A DNA stretch of 64,000 nt, from the NCBI GenBank assembly GCA_963734065.1, contig CAVTFN010000003.1:62001-126000 (forward strand), read 5' to 3'. The translations under genes and the position numbers were made by a program. This document shows positions 24,907 to 33,454 of this stretch, one piece after another. Origin of the DNA: DATBLE01 sp963734065. GTDB taxonomy: Bacteria > Actinomycetota > Thermoleophilia > Gaiellales > Gaiellaceae. The notes beneath the pieces were generated by a model that did not search any database, was not told where the DNA came from, and saw only the letters and a list, made by a program, of their open reading frames with translations. Numbering within the stretch: position 1 is the stretch's first letter; each line of letters begins with the position of its first letter.

Positions 24907-25812
24907 TCAGCTGCTGCTGCCAGCCGCCGCGTAGAAGTGGCGCGTGCCGAAGGCGATCCACTCGGGCTGCGCCCAGTCCGGATGGAGCTCGCGCATCGAG
25001 CGGTCGAGCTCGGAGACGGCCTCGTCCTCGGACGCCCCCTCGCCTGCGAGCCGCCGGGCCTCGCTTCGGAGCTGCTCCAGATACTCGCGGGCGGTGACGA
25101 TCACGCCGGTGTCGCCGACCTCGCCGTGACCGGGCACGACCACGGCCGGCTCGAGCCGTTCGAGCTGCTCGAGCACGGCGATCCAGCGCTCGCCGTCGAC
25201 GTCGACCTCGTCGGGTGGGAACCACGGAAAGATCGCGAAGCAGCGGCTTTCGACGAGATCGCCGGTGAACAGGACGCGCTCTTCCGGTACGAAGACGACC
25301 TGGTCGCCTCGGGTGTGCCCGAGACCGAACGTGCGCAGCTGGGCACTGCGGCCTCCGAGCACGAGTTCCGCCGCCCCCTCGTACGCGAGGTGCGGCTCGA
25401 CCAGATCCACGCCCTCGAGCTGCTCCGCGATCGCGTCGCCGAAGGTCCGGAACCTGGTCAGATACGCCTCGCCTTTCGAGCGGAGCTCGTCGAGCTGCTC
25501 GCGGTTGTAGACGATCGTCGCGCCGTCCGTGAAGGCCTGCGCGCCGAAGCCGTGCTCGGGGTGGAAGTGCGTGAGGGTGAGGAACAGCGGGAGCCCGGAC
25601 GCGAGCTCCTTGGCGTGCCGGCGCACGATTTCGCCGTTGCGCGGGCCCATGCCGGCGTCGACCACGAGCACGGCTGTGGAGCCACGGACGATCCCGATGT
25701 TGGGGACGAGCGGAACGCGTCCGTCCGGGATGACGAAGACACCGTCGGCGACCTCGACCGGCGAGTTTTCGACGACGGGAGCGGGCGGAGCGGCTGTCTC
25801 GGCTTCGGCCAC
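24907..25812 (-). CDS. MBL-fold metallo-hydrolase
   Basis: 301 residues. Metallo-beta-lactamase fold with THFHPEHGF (the HxHxDH motif with Glu in place of Asp), GLGHTRGDQVVF, LFTGDLV and VVVPGHGEVGD, so all zinc-ligand positions are occupied. C-terminal part (about 235-300) is a helical region ending in a Ser-rich tail. Resembles the SoxH-like/quinoprotein-relay MBL group rather than glyoxalase II; the substrate may be a thioester, lactone or formyl/acyl amide. First gene of the minus-strand operon with the FAD monooxygenase and the Hod-like protein, so it may hydrolyse the ring-opened product. Divergent from the CMD gene, with only 34 bp between starts. Confidence 0.85.
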   Translation of the reverse strand: MAEAETAAPPAPVVENSPVEVADGVFVIPDGRVPLVPNIGIVRGSTAVLVVDAGMGPRNGEIVRRHAKELASGLPLFLTLTHFHPEHGFGAQAFTDGATIVYNREQLDELRSKGEAYLTRFRTFGDAIAEQLEGVDLVEPHLAYEGAAELVLGGRSAQLRTFGLGHTRGDQVVFVPEERVLFTGDLVESRCFAIFPWFPPDEVDVDGERWIAVLEQLERLEPAVVVPGHGEVGDTGVIVTAREYLEQLRSEARRLAGEGASEDEAVSELDRSMRELHPDWAQPEWIAFGTRHFYAAAGSSS

Positions 25813-25846
25813 GACTTCCGCCGATGCTATGTGATAGACGAGTGCC

Positions 25847-26230
25847 GTGGACGAACGCTATGAGCGGGGCCTCGACGCGTACGCAAGCCAGTTCGGCATT
25901 CCCCGTGAGGACGTGGCGCAGTGGTTCACGGATCGCTACGGCGACCGATTTGGGACGGAGGCGATCAACGCTGCCGGCGGCGCGTGGTCGGATGACCGCC
26001 TCAGCCGGCGTGACCGAAGCCTCGTGGTGGTGACCGCGCTGATCGCGCTGGGCGGGGTCGAGGACCGGCTGCGCGGACACGTGCGCTGGGCGATCGACCA
26101 CGGATCCACACGCGACGAACTGGAAGCGCTCGGCGCGTTGCTCGCGGTCTATGTCGGCTACGCGCGCGCGTCGGTGGGACTGGAGATCATTCGCGAGGAG
26201 CTGGACAGGCTCGACTCCGGGACGCATTAG
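25847..26230 (+). CDS. carboxymuconolactone decarboxylase (CMD) family protein
   Basis: 127 residues, GTG start, divergent from the MBL gene. The core LSRRDRSLVVVTALIALGGVE then LRGHVRWAIDHGSTRDEL is the classic CMD fold. It lacks the CxxC of AhpD peroxidases, so it is more like the 4-carboxymuconolactone decarboxylase branch, which acts on aromatic ring-cleavage products. The exact reaction cannot be told from sequence. Ends 7 bp before the stop of the convergent HAD gene. Confidence 0.86.
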   Translation: MDERYERGLDAYASQFGIPREDVAQWFTDRYGDRFGTEAINAAGGAWSDDRLSRRDRSLVVVTALIALGGVEDRLRGHVRWAIDHGSTRDELEALGALLAVYVGYARASVGLEIIREELDRLDSGTH

Positions 26231-26237
26231 AGCCTTC

Positions 26238-26909
26238 TCATTTCAGGCCGAGTGCAGGAGGCAGCGCCCAGAGGTCGGGGAGCGCCTCGGCCATGTCGGG
26301 GTATCGCCCCGCCCGGTCGATCAGGAACGCGTGCATGCCCAGCGCGAGCGCACCTTCGATGTCCTCCTCGACCGAGTCCCCGACCATTGCCGCCTCCGCC
26401 GACTCGACGCCGAGGAGCGAGAGCGCGGCCAGGAAGATCGACTCGTGCGGCTTGATCCAGCCGTGACGGCGTGAGCTGAGCGCGCAGTCGACCTCCAGCC
26501 CGTGGTGCGCCACGAAGTCGTCGATCTCACGGTGGGTGTTGGAGACCAGGCCGATTTTCAAGCCGTACCCGCGCAGCTTCGCCATCACCGGCAATGCGTC
26601 GTCGTACAGGTCGAAGTTGGCCGAGTCCTCCCAGAGCCGTGTCAGTTTGGTGGCGAGGTCGCGCGCCAGGTCCGCCTCTCCGCCCATAGCGCGGAACACG
26701 CGCTCCGACAACGCGTACCAGAACTCTTCGTCATGGCGCAGCTCGGGATCCCGCGGAATGCTCCCCGTCGCTGCTGCCCATGCCTCCGGATACCTCGCCT
26801 CGTCGAGCCCGTGCTCGCGGCCGATGCGCTCGTACGGGTCCGATCCGAGCTGTGGCCCCGGCTTCGCCAGCGTGAAATCGACATCGAAGAGGACCGCCGT
26901 GACGTTCAT
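26238..26909 (-). CDS. HAD-superfamily hydrolase
   Basis: 223 residues. HAD motif I FDVDFTLAKPG (nucleophile Asp and second Asp), motif II LVSNTHREID, motif III Lys in IKPHESIF and motif IV VGDSVEEDIEGALALG; the cap is a helical C1 type. Such enzymes dephosphorylate small phosphometabolites or dehalogenate haloacids; the DxDxT form (here DVDFT) points to phosphatase activity. Third gene of the coxG - flavin reductase - HAD operon, 21 bp after the reductase stop. Confidence 0.86.
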   Translation of the reverse strand: MNVTAVLFDVDFTLAKPGPQLGSDPYERIGREHGLDEARYPEAWAAATGSIPRDPELRHDEEFWYALSERVFRAMGGEADLARDLATKLTRLWEDSANFDLYDDALPVMAKLRGYGLKIGLVSNTHREIDDFVAHHGLEVDCALSSRRHGWIKPHESIFLAALSLLGVESAEAAMVGDSVEEDIEGALALGMHAFLIDRAGRYPDMAEALPDLWALPPALGLK

Positions 26910-26930
26910 CGAACGGAGCGCATCCCGCCT

Positions 26931-27422
26931 CTACGCCTGGCGGCCGGAGCCGGGCCACCCGACTTGCCCGCGGTAGTAGAGGATCGGCTCCCCCTCGAAA
27001 CGCTCCGCGCGTTGCACTTCGCCGAAGAAGACCGTGTGGGTGCCGCTCGTCGCCGTCTCGCGGACGGTGCACTCGATGTGCGCGATTGCGTCTCTCAGCA
27101 GCGGGACGCCGAACCGGCCCGTCTCGAACTCGACGCCGTCGAACTTGTCGTCACGGTCGGTTGCGAACGTCCGCGCGAGGTCGCCCTGGCCGACGCCGAG
27201 GATGTTGACTGCGAAACGACTCGTCCGGTCGACGACCTCTCTCGTCCGTGATGTCCGGTTCAGACAGACGAGCAGCGTCGGCGGCTCCAGCGAAACGGAG
27301 GAGACCGCGCTCACCGTGGTGCCGAACTGCCGGCCCGAATCGGCCGCAGTCACGATCGTCACGCCTGTCGCGAAACGACCGATGACGTCACGGAAGTCCT
27401 CCTGCGAGGCCGGCCCGCTCAG
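26931..27422 (-). CDS. flavin reductase-like protein (FMN reductase component), probable CTG start
   Basis: Flavin-reductase-like split-barrel protein: DFRDVIGRFATGVTIVTA at the N-terminus, SAVSSVSLEPPTLLVCLN, FAVNILGVGQGDLARTF and the late HTVFFGEVQRAE. The only standard start is GTG 27362, but it lies inside the conserved ATGVTIVT and would delete the FRxxxGRFATG block. The frame is open upstream and begins with CTG 27422, 4 bp after coxG and behind a GGGGG tract at the coxG stop; from there it has 163 residues, the normal length. It could supply reduced FMN to the NtaA-type monooxygenase at 29.7 kb or another flavoenzyme. Co-transcribed with coxG. Confidence 0.8.
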   Translation of the reverse strand: MSGPASQEDFRDVIGRFATGVTIVTAADSGRQFGTTVSAVSSVSLEPPTLLVCLNRTSRTREVVDRTSRFAVNILGVGQGDLARTFATDRDDKFDGVEFETGRFGVPLLRDAIAHIECTVRETATSGTHTVFFGEVQRAERFEGEPILYYRGQVGWPGSGRQA

Positions 27423-27426
27423 CGCG

Positions 27427-27966
27427 TTACCCCCGGCGCAGCTGCCGCACGAGCGCAGCGAGCACTGTTCGGAGCTTGATGCGGAGCTCAGGCGCTGCCG
27501 TCGCCGAGGCAGCCTCCCCCTGCGCGAGCTTCTCCTTCAGGCAGCTGGCGAACGAGTCGGTCATCTGCCGCGAAACGTCTTCGACGATTTCGCTGCGCCC
27601 GACGCGAGCCACAGTGCCCTGCAGCCGCAGGTTCGTGGAAACCGTCACGCGAGTCGCTCCCCCGTCCTGCTCGAGGCGGGATTCGACGTCGGCGTTGGCC
27701 GCTCCACGCCCGTTCTTCTCCCGAGCCTTCACGGCCAGGCGGACGACGCCGTCGAGCTCGTTCGCGACCTCGCGGGTGATCGTCGCGGCGAAGATCATCG
27801 CGACGGGCCCGAGGGTGATGGGGAACTCCGCCTGCCACTCGTCGCCGTCGCCCGCGTGCGTCAGAGTGGCGCCCGGGATACACGGGACGACCCGCGGAAC
27901 GTCGTTCAGGAGCTCCCAGACGGCTTCTCGGCTCTCCGGCACCTCGAACACGTTCTCAACCCTCAC
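27427..27966 (-). CDS. coxG: CoxG-like SRPBCC protein
   Basis: 179 residues. The SRPBCC/CoxG fold is clear at the N-terminus (VPESREAVWELLNDVPRV, then CIPGATLTH), with long strands and a C-terminal amphipathic helix followed by a basic Arg-rich end (RTVLAALVRQLRRG). CoxG proteins accompany CO dehydrogenases and related molybdenum hydroxylases and are thought to help recruit the enzyme to the membrane; here the molybdenum hydroxylase genes lie 14 kb away at 41.4-45.0 kb. Start is divergent from the ABC transporter gene with 40 bp between, so the promoters overlap. Confidence 0.85.
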   Translation of the reverse strand: MRVENVFEVPESREAVWELLNDVPRVVPCIPGATLTHAGDGDEWQAEFPITLGPVAMIFAATITREVANELDGVVRLAVKAREKNGRGAANADVESRLEQDGGATRVTVSTNLRLQGTVARVGRSEIVEDVSRQMTDSFASCLKEKLAQGEAASATAAPELRIKLRTVLAALVRQLRRG

Positions 27967-28006
27967 GGGGCTACCGGCGTCTCAGCATTCGTATTACGAT
28001 CGCGCG

Positions 28007-28855
28007 ATGCTACCTGAGGACGGCGCCGCCGAGGGGCTCGACCCAGACACGCCGGCAGCGACGGCGAAGGCGCACAGCGGCGTCCTCATTGAGGGCGTGT
28101 CGAAGTCGTTCGGCTCGGGCGAGGATCGCGCACATGTGCTCGACAATCTCAGCCTCACGATCGCGCGCGGCGAGTTCGTCTCGCTCATCGGACCGAGCGG
28201 TTGCGGGAAGTCCACGCTGCTGAAGATCGTCGCCGGGCTCGTGCCTGCCGACGAAGGGCGCGTCGCGATCGACGGGGAGAGCGTCGCAGCAGCCACGCGG
28301 GACAAGTTGATCGGGCTCGTCCCGCAGTCGCCGGCGCTGCTGCCGTGGCGGACCGTGCTCGGCAACGTCCGCCTGCCCATCCAGCTGAACGCGAAGGCGA
28401 ACAAGGACCGCGCGCTTCGCGATCCGGAGGAGGTGCTCCGCTCCTTCGGCCTCGGGAAGGCGCTCAAGCGCTACCCGGCTCAGCTCTCCGGCGGCATGCA
28501 GCAACGCGTCGCGATCGCGCGTGCGTTCATCTTCGATCCTGGAGTCCTGCTCATGGACGAGCCCTTTTCGGCTCTCGACGAGCTCAACCGCGACCAGCAG
28601 CGCTTCGGCCTGCTCACCTTCTGGCAATCCAACCGCAAGGCCGTGCTGTTCGTGACGCACTCCGTGCCCGAGGCGGTGATGCTCTCCGACCGAATCGTCG
28701 TCATGAGCACGCACCCCGGGCGGATCCAACGGATCATCGAGGACAAGCTGCCTCGGCCGCGGGATGCCGGGGTCTACGACCATCCTGACTTCCACCGCAT
28801 CGAGACGGAGGTCCGGTCGAGCCTCAGAGAGGTGACCGAGGAAAGCCTTGTCTGA
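28007..28855 (+). CDS. ABC transporter ATP-binding protein, NitT/TauT type
   Basis: 282 residues; ATG 28007. Walker A GPSGCGKST, Q-loop in VPQSPALLPW, signature LSGGMQQRV, Walker B GVLLMDEPFSALDEL and H-loop FVTHSVPEA. The PEAxxLSDRIVVMSxxPG ending and QQRVAIARAF are typical of nitrate/sulfonate/taurine/thiamine-precursor importers. It energises uptake with the permease directly downstream (TTG start overlapping by 8 bp) and the solute-binding protein at 31.2 kb. The gene opens the long plus-strand part of the catabolic island. Confidence 0.93.
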   Translation: MLPEDGAAEGLDPDTPAATAKAHSGVLIEGVSKSFGSGEDRAHVLDNLSLTIARGEFVSLIGPSGCGKSTLLKIVAGLVPADEGRVAIDGESVAAATRDKLIGLVPQSPALLPWRTVLGNVRLPIQLNAKANKDRALRDPEEVLRSFGLGKALKRYPAQLSGGMQQRVAIARAFIFDPGVLLMDEPFSALDELNRDQQRFGLLTFWQSNRKAVLFVTHSVPEAVMLSDRIVVMSTHPGRIQRIIEDKLPRPRDAGVYDHPDFHRIETEVRSSLREVTEESLV

Positions 28856-29714
28856 GGCGCCCGAGAACGCGGTCGCGCAGGAGGAGGCCGCCCTCGCCGC
28901 GACGGCGCGTGATCGCGCCTTCGTCGGGAGACCCGGGCCACGCGGGCTGCCCCGCCTGCGGCTGGGCATCTGGCTGCCGCCGCTGATCGCCTTCGCCGCG
29001 CTGGCCACGGCCTGGGAGCTCTACGCCCGCTCGAACAAGTTCGTCATCCCCACGATCGAGGCGATCTGGGGAACGCTGAGGGACAACCCCCACCTCTACT
29101 GGGTCAACTTCCTGACGACACTGCGCGAGGTCGCGGTCGGCGGCGCCATGGGCATTGGAGCCGCGTTCCTCCTCGCCGTGCTGATGGTCGAGCTGCCGAT
29201 CTTCGAGAGCGCTCTCATGCCGTTGATGATCGTGCTCATGGTCACGCCGATCGTCGCGATCGCCCCTGCGCTCGTGATCGCCTTCGGTTTCGGCACGACG
29301 CCGAAGTACCTCGTCACCGCGATCATCGTCTTCTACCCGATGCTCGTGAACTCGGTGGCGGGCTTACGCGACGTCGATGACGCTGTGCTCGCCGTCTTCG
29401 CCACCATTCACGCAAACCGCTGGGAGGTGTTCAGACGACTGCGCGTTCCGAGCAGCCTCCCGTTCGTGTTCGCCGGCCTGCGCATCGCGCTGCCCCTCGC
29501 GGTCGTCGGCGCGACGGTGGCCGAGTTCGCCGCGGCAGGTACGCAGGCCGGCCTGGGCGCACTGATCCAGGTGGCTGCCTCGCAGGCGAATCTGGCGGTC
29601 ATCTGGGCGTCGATCGTGCTTCTCTGCCTGCTCGGCCTCGCACTGGTCACTGCCCTCGCCCTGATCCGCAAGCAGGTTCTGTTCTGGGACAACGCCGCAC
29701 AGAGGCGCACATGA
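28848..29714 (+). CDS. ABC transporter permease, NitT/TauT type
   Basis: 288 residues, TTG start overlapping the ATPase gene. Six membrane helices follow a basic N-terminal tail of about 38 residues; the coupling helix is seen in FATIHANRWEVFRRLRVPSSLPFVFAGLRIALPLAVVGA (the EAA-like loop). Binding-protein-dependent import of a small organic anion or heterocycle is predicted. The LLM monooxygenase gene follows after 19 bp, so transport and first oxidation are co-expressed. Confidence 0.92.
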   Translation: MSEAPENAVAQEEAALAATARDRAFVGRPGPRGLPRLRLGIWLPPLIAFAALATAWELYARSNKFVIPTIEAIWGTLRDNPHLYWVNFLTTLREVAVGGAMGIGAAFLLAVLMVELPIFESALMPLMIVLMVTPIVAIAPALVIAFGFGTTPKYLVTAIIVFYPMLVNSVAGLRDVDDAVLAVFATIHANRWEVFRRLRVPSSLPFVFAGLRIALPLAVVGATVAEFAAAGTQAGLGALIQVAASQANLAVIWASIVLLCLLGLALVTALALIRKQVLFWDNAAQRRT

Positions 29715-29733
29715 CGAAGACTGGAGCGAGATC

Positions 29734-31083
29734 GTGAAGGAGCTGCACATCGGGGTGTTCGACAACGCCCAGGCAAACGACACCGGCATGGCCCTGTGGC
29801 GCCATCCCGAGAACCAGCGGATGCACTTCGACCGCCTCGACCACTGGAAGGAGCTGGCCCGGATCTGCGAGGAAGCACACCTCGACTTCCTCTTCCTCGC
29901 CGACGCGTGGGGCTGGGCCGAGATCAACGGCGAGCGTCCGGACATCTGTTCCGTCGAGGGCCTGGAACTCCCCCGGCTCGACCCGGCGGTCATGGTCGCG
30001 GCGCTGGTGCCTCAGACCACGAACCTCGGCCTCGTGATCACAGCCGCGACGACCGCCGAGCAGCCCTATTCGCTCGCGCGCCGCCTCGCCACGATCGATC
30101 AGATCTCCGACGGGCGGCTCGGGTGGAACATCGTCACCGGCGGGACTGCGGACACCGCGGCGTTGGCGTTCGGCACTCCTCAGATCAAGCACGACGACCG
30201 GTACGACATGGCCGACGACTTCATGGAGGTGGTCTACAAGCTCTGGGAGGGCTGCTGGGAGCCCGATGCCCTGGCGCGCGACAAGGAGGGCATCTTCGCG
30301 GTGCCGGAGAAGGTTCACCGGATCGACCACGACGGCCCGTTCTTCACCTCGCACGGGTGGGGCAACGCGGCGTACACGCCCCAGGGAACACCGGTCCTCT
30401 TCCAGGCGGGAAGCTCGGGGCGCGGCCGCCGATTCGGCGCGACGCACGGCGAATGCCTCTTCCTGTCGGGATCGACCGTCGAAGAGCTTCGAGGCCACAC
30501 GTCGGCCATCCGGGAGGAGGTCGTCCAGGTCGGGCGCGATCCGCAGTCGCTGAAGGCGCTCGCGGGGGTCACGGTGGTCGTCGCGCCCACGCGCGAAGCG
30601 GCCCGGCGGAAGCACGAGGAGATCCTCGCGTCCCAGACCCCGGAGATCACGATCGCGTCGTACGCCTGGTTCACGGGTCTCGACCTCTCGGCCTACGACC
30701 CCTCCACTCCGATGGAGGAGCTGCACACGGAGATGAGCCAGACGCAGGTCGATCGCTTCAAGGGCAAGACCGTTGAGGAGGTGCTGGAAGAGTGGCATCG
30801 CCACGGCGTCCGCGCCGACGCGATCGTCGGCTCTCCCGAGGACATCGCCGACGAGCTGTGCGCGCTCGCGGAGGGGGCCGACCTCGACGGGTTCCTGATC
30901 ACGCCCCTGATTCAGCCCGGCTCGACGACCGACTTCATCGAATATGTGCTGCCGATCCTGAAGCAGCGCGGCGCGTTCCGCGGTGCGTACGAGGAGCGGA
31001 CCCTCCGCGAGCGCCTGATCGGCCGGGGGAGCGCGCGCCTTCCCGACGATCACCCCGCAGCGCGTCACAGGCACTGGAGCTGA
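29734..31083 (+). CDS. NtaA/SnaA/DmoA-family FMNH2-dependent monooxygenase
   Basis: 449 residues, GTG start with GGAG upstream. Bacterial luciferase-like TIM barrel of the nitrilotriacetate monooxygenase group: WRHPENQ near the N-terminus, ARICEEAHLDFLFLADAW, YSLARRLATIDQISDGRLGWNIVTG and VLFQAGSSGRGRRFGATHGE. Members oxidise C-N or C-S bonds in nitrilotriacetate, EDTA, dimethylsulfide, dibenzothiophene sulfone and the like, using FMNH2 from a separate reductase; the reductase gene at 26.9-27.4 kb fits. Its place between transporter components suggests that the imported compound is its substrate. Exact substrate unknown. Confidence 0.92.
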   Translation: MKELHIGVFDNAQANDTGMALWRHPENQRMHFDRLDHWKELARICEEAHLDFLFLADAWGWAEINGERPDICSVEGLELPRLDPAVMVAALVPQTTNLGLVITAATTAEQPYSLARRLATIDQISDGRLGWNIVTGGTADTAALAFGTPQIKHDDRYDMADDFMEVVYKLWEGCWEPDALARDKEGIFAVPEKVHRIDHDGPFFTSHGWGNAAYTPQGTPVLFQAGSSGRGRRFGATHGECLFLSGSTVEELRGHTSAIREEVVQVGRDPQSLKALAGVTVVVAPTREAARRKHEEILASQTPEITIASYAWFTGLDLSAYDPSTPMEELHTEMSQTQVDRFKGKTVEEVLEEWHRHGVRADAIVGSPEDIADELCALAEGADLDGFLITPLIQPGSTTDFIEYVLPILKQRGAFRGAYEERTLRERLIGRGSARLPDDHPAARHRHWS

Positions 31084-31105
31084 GGCCGTGTGATCCGTTT
31101 TGGGC

Positions 31106-31135
31106 TTGTGATGTGTTTGTCCGCTGGAGTACCCT
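31106..31135 (+). promoter_or_regulatory. putative promoter of the solute-binding protein gene
   Basis: TTGTGA (31106-31111), 18-bp spacer, TACCCT (31130-31135). Both boxes resemble housekeeping sigma-70 elements, and the site is 54 bp before the start codon in the only sizeable gap of this operon. Confidence 0.4.
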
Positions 31136-31189
31136 AAGCGCCCCGCGCGAGCGGGAAAGGCTTGGAAATCCCGGAAGGAGGGAGCAGTT

Positions 31190-32350
31190 GTGACCGTTAG
31201 GCGTCTTGTTGGGAGCAGGTCCGGAAGGACGGCGCGTCTGACCCGCGTCGTGCTTGTCGCTCTGGTCATCGGGGGCTTCGCCGCCCTCGGGTCGACCGCG
31301 CTAGGAAATTCCACGGCCGGAGGGGGTGCCACCGCCGCGAGCGCGAAATCGGCCCTGATCACCCCTGCTCGCTGCAAGCGCAATGCTGCGGCCGGCACGA
31401 TCAACTACATCTCGCCGTTCGGCTATGACGCGGCGGCGACGATCATGGAAGTCTTCATGGCGGAGAAGCTCGGCTACTTCCAGGCCCTGTGCCTGAAGGT
31501 CGGGTTCAACGCCAGCTCGTTCACGGCAGAGCAGCTCGTCTCCTCGGGTCGAGGTCAGGTGACGGCGATCGGCTCGGCAGCCGACCACATCCTTGCCTCT
31601 GCGGCAGGTGCGAACCTCATCGCCGTCGCGACATACGGCGATACCGATCCACACGCGATCTACGCGCAGTCGAAGATCAAGACGCTCAAGGATCTCGAGG
31701 GCGGCCAGCTCGGCTACCACATCAACGTCACCCCGGCCGCGGTGGCCATGCTCGACAAGGCGGGGGTCGACGTGTCGAAGGTGAAGATGATCCTGCTGAC
31801 GAGCTACGACCCGACGGTCGTCACGCGTGGGCAGATCGACGCAGCCGTCGGCTTCGCCTCCAACGAGCCGCTCCAGCTGAAGGCGGCCGGTACGCCGTTC
31901 AACGAGTTCACCCCCAAGCAGTACGGGATCAAGGGGACGTACGGCGTGATGCAGTTCAACAAGACCTGGTACCAGAAGCACCGCCAGGTTGCTGCCGACT
32001 TCATGCGGGCGGATCTGAAGGCGCTCAACTTCTGCCTGGCCCACAAGGTCCAGTGCGTGAAGTGGGTGTCGCATCTCGCCGCGGCCGCGCAGCAGGGGGC
32101 CGCATTCCCGTACGGCCGCCAGCTGGCGACGTGGAACTTCGAGTCGCAGTACGTCACCAACACCAAGGTCGGCGGCTACGGCGTGCAGACGCTCCCCGAA
32201 TGGCAGACCGAGTATCAGGAAGTCCTCAAGTACGGCAAGCTCGCCGGCCTCAACGACTCGAACAAGATCCCGCCGCTCGCGTCGGTCATGGACACGAAGC
32301 TCGTGGCCGGGCTCTACCGAGGCAAGACGCTGATCTGGCCTGGTACGTAG
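31190..32350 (+). CDS. ABC transporter solute-binding protein (NMT1/THI5-like, TauA/SsuA type)
   Basis: 386 residues, GTG start with a GAAGGAGGGAG Shine-Dalgarno, the strongest in this operon. An N-terminal signal (RVVLVALVIGGFAALGSTALG) is not followed by a lipobox Cys. The mature part shows the NMT1/THI5 pattern: EVFMAEKLGYFQALCLKVGF, GSAADHILASAAGANLIAVA, LKDLEGGQLGYHINVTPAAV and ILLTSYDPTVVTRGQIDAAVGF. Four Cys in the mature chain may form disulfides. It delivers the substrate to the permease/ATPase at 28.0-29.7 kb. A 12-bp hairpin follows the gene and could limit read-through. Confidence 0.9.
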   Translation: MTVRRLVGSRSGRTARLTRVVLVALVIGGFAALGSTALGNSTAGGGATAASAKSALITPARCKRNAAAGTINYISPFGYDAAATIMEVFMAEKLGYFQALCLKVGFNASSFTAEQLVSSGRGQVTAIGSAADHILASAAGANLIAVATYGDTDPHAIYAQSKIKTLKDLEGGQLGYHINVTPAAVAMLDKAGVDVSKVKMILLTSYDPTVVTRGQIDAAVGFASNEPLQLKAAGTPFNEFTPKQYGIKGTYGVMQFNKTWYQKHRQVAADFMRADLKALNFCLAHKVQCVKWVSHLAAAAQQGAAFPYGRQLATWNFESQYVTNTKVGGYGVQTLPEWQTEYQEVLKYGKLAGLNDSNKIPPLASVMDTKLVAGLYRGKTLIWPGT

Positions 32351-32366
32351 TCGTAGGAACTGACGG

Positions 32367-32402
32367 AGACCCGGCACCGCCCACAGGGGTGGTGCCGGGT
32401 CT
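32367..32402 (+). terminator. hairpin between the solute-binding protein and downstream enzyme genes
   Basis: Perfect 12-bp inverted repeat AGACCCGGCACC / GGTGCCGGGTCT with a 12-nt loop, starting 17 nt after the stop codon. No T-run follows, so it may be a partial terminator or an mRNA-stabilising hairpin. Confidence 0.6.
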
Positions 32403-32411
32403 GTCGATCGA

Positions 32412-33446
32412 ATGAGATATCGGACGCTCGGTCGCAGCGGCATCGTTGTCAGCGAGTTCTGCCTCGGCGCGATGATGCTCGGCGAGTGGGGGAACACCGA
32501 CGAGAGCGAGTGCCACCGAATGGTGCACGCCGCCCTCGACGCCGGGATCAACTTCATCGACACCGCCGACGAGTACGCGTGGGGCGGGAGCGAGGAGATC
32601 GTCGGCCGGGCTCTCAAGGGCCGGCGCGACGAAGTCGTGCTCGCCACCAAGTTCAACCACCAGATGGGCGAAGGCCTGAACAGGATGGGGAACTCGCGCC
32701 GCTGGATCATGACGGCCGTCGAGGACAGCCTGCGCCGGCTCGGAACCGACTACATCGACCTGTATCAGGCGCACCGCCCCGACCCCGACACCGACGTCGA
32801 CGAGACGCTGGGTGCGCTGTCCGACCTGATCCACCAAGGCAAGGTTCGCGCGATCGGCACCTCCGCGTTTCCCGCGGAGCAGCTCGTGGAGGCGCAGTGG
32901 GTCTCGGAGCGGCGAGGGCGAGAGCGCTTCGCCACCGAGCAGCTGTCCTATTCGATCCTTTCCCGGGTCGCCGAAGCCGCGGTGCTGCCGACGGCCGAGC
33001 GGTACGGCATCGGAGTACTTGTCTTCAGCCCGCTCAACGGGGGCTGGCTGGCAGGCAAGTATCGCCGCGGCGAACCGGCCGCGCCGGACTCGCGCGCGGC
33101 GCGTCATCCCGCGTACTTCGATCACGGCCACGAGGCGGTCGCCGCGCGCAAGTTCGACGCGGTCGAGCAGCTTGAGGTCGTCGCGCGGGACGCGGGGCTC
33201 AGCCTGCTGCAGCTGGCGCTCGGCTTCGTCGTCTCTCACCGGGCGGTCACCTCGGCAATCCTCGGGCCCCGCACCTACGAGCAGCTCGGCGAGCAGCTCG
33301 GTGCGGCCGACGTCAGGCTCACCGACGACGTCGTCGACCGCATCGACGAGCTCGTGCCGCCCGGAATGAATCTCAACCCGGACGACGTCGGGTGGGCGCC
33401 GCCGTCTATTCGAGACCCCGTCCTGCGCCGACGCCCAGGTCTATAG
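32412..33446 (+). CDS. aldo/keto reductase
   Basis: 344 residues, (beta/alpha)8 NADPH-dependent oxidoreductase of the Tas/YghZ-like group. Catalytic tetrad positions can be assigned: Asp and Tyr in NFIDTADEYAWGGSEE, Lys in VLATKFNHQ and His in DLYQAHRPD. The C-terminal nucleotide-binding part AILGPRTYEQLGEQLGA is present. Starts 9 bp after the hairpin at 32367-32402. Within the catabolic operon it probably reduces or oxidises an aldehyde or ketone intermediate; NAD(P)H preference is not readable with certainty. Confidence 0.92.
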   Translation: MRYRTLGRSGIVVSEFCLGAMMLGEWGNTDESECHRMVHAALDAGINFIDTADEYAWGGSEEIVGRALKGRRDEVVLATKFNHQMGEGLNRMGNSRRWIMTAVEDSLRRLGTDYIDLYQAHRPDPDTDVDETLGALSDLIHQGKVRAIGTSAFPAEQLVEAQWVSERRGRERFATEQLSYSILSRVAEAAVLPTAERYGIGVLVFSPLNGGWLAGKYRRGEPAAPDSRAARHPAYFDHGHEAVAARKFDAVEQLEVVARDAGLSLLQLALGFVVSHRAVTSAILGPRTYEQLGEQLGAADVRLTDDVVDRIDELVPPGMNLNPDDVGWAPPSIRDPVLRRRPGL

Positions 33447-33454
33447 TCATACCT

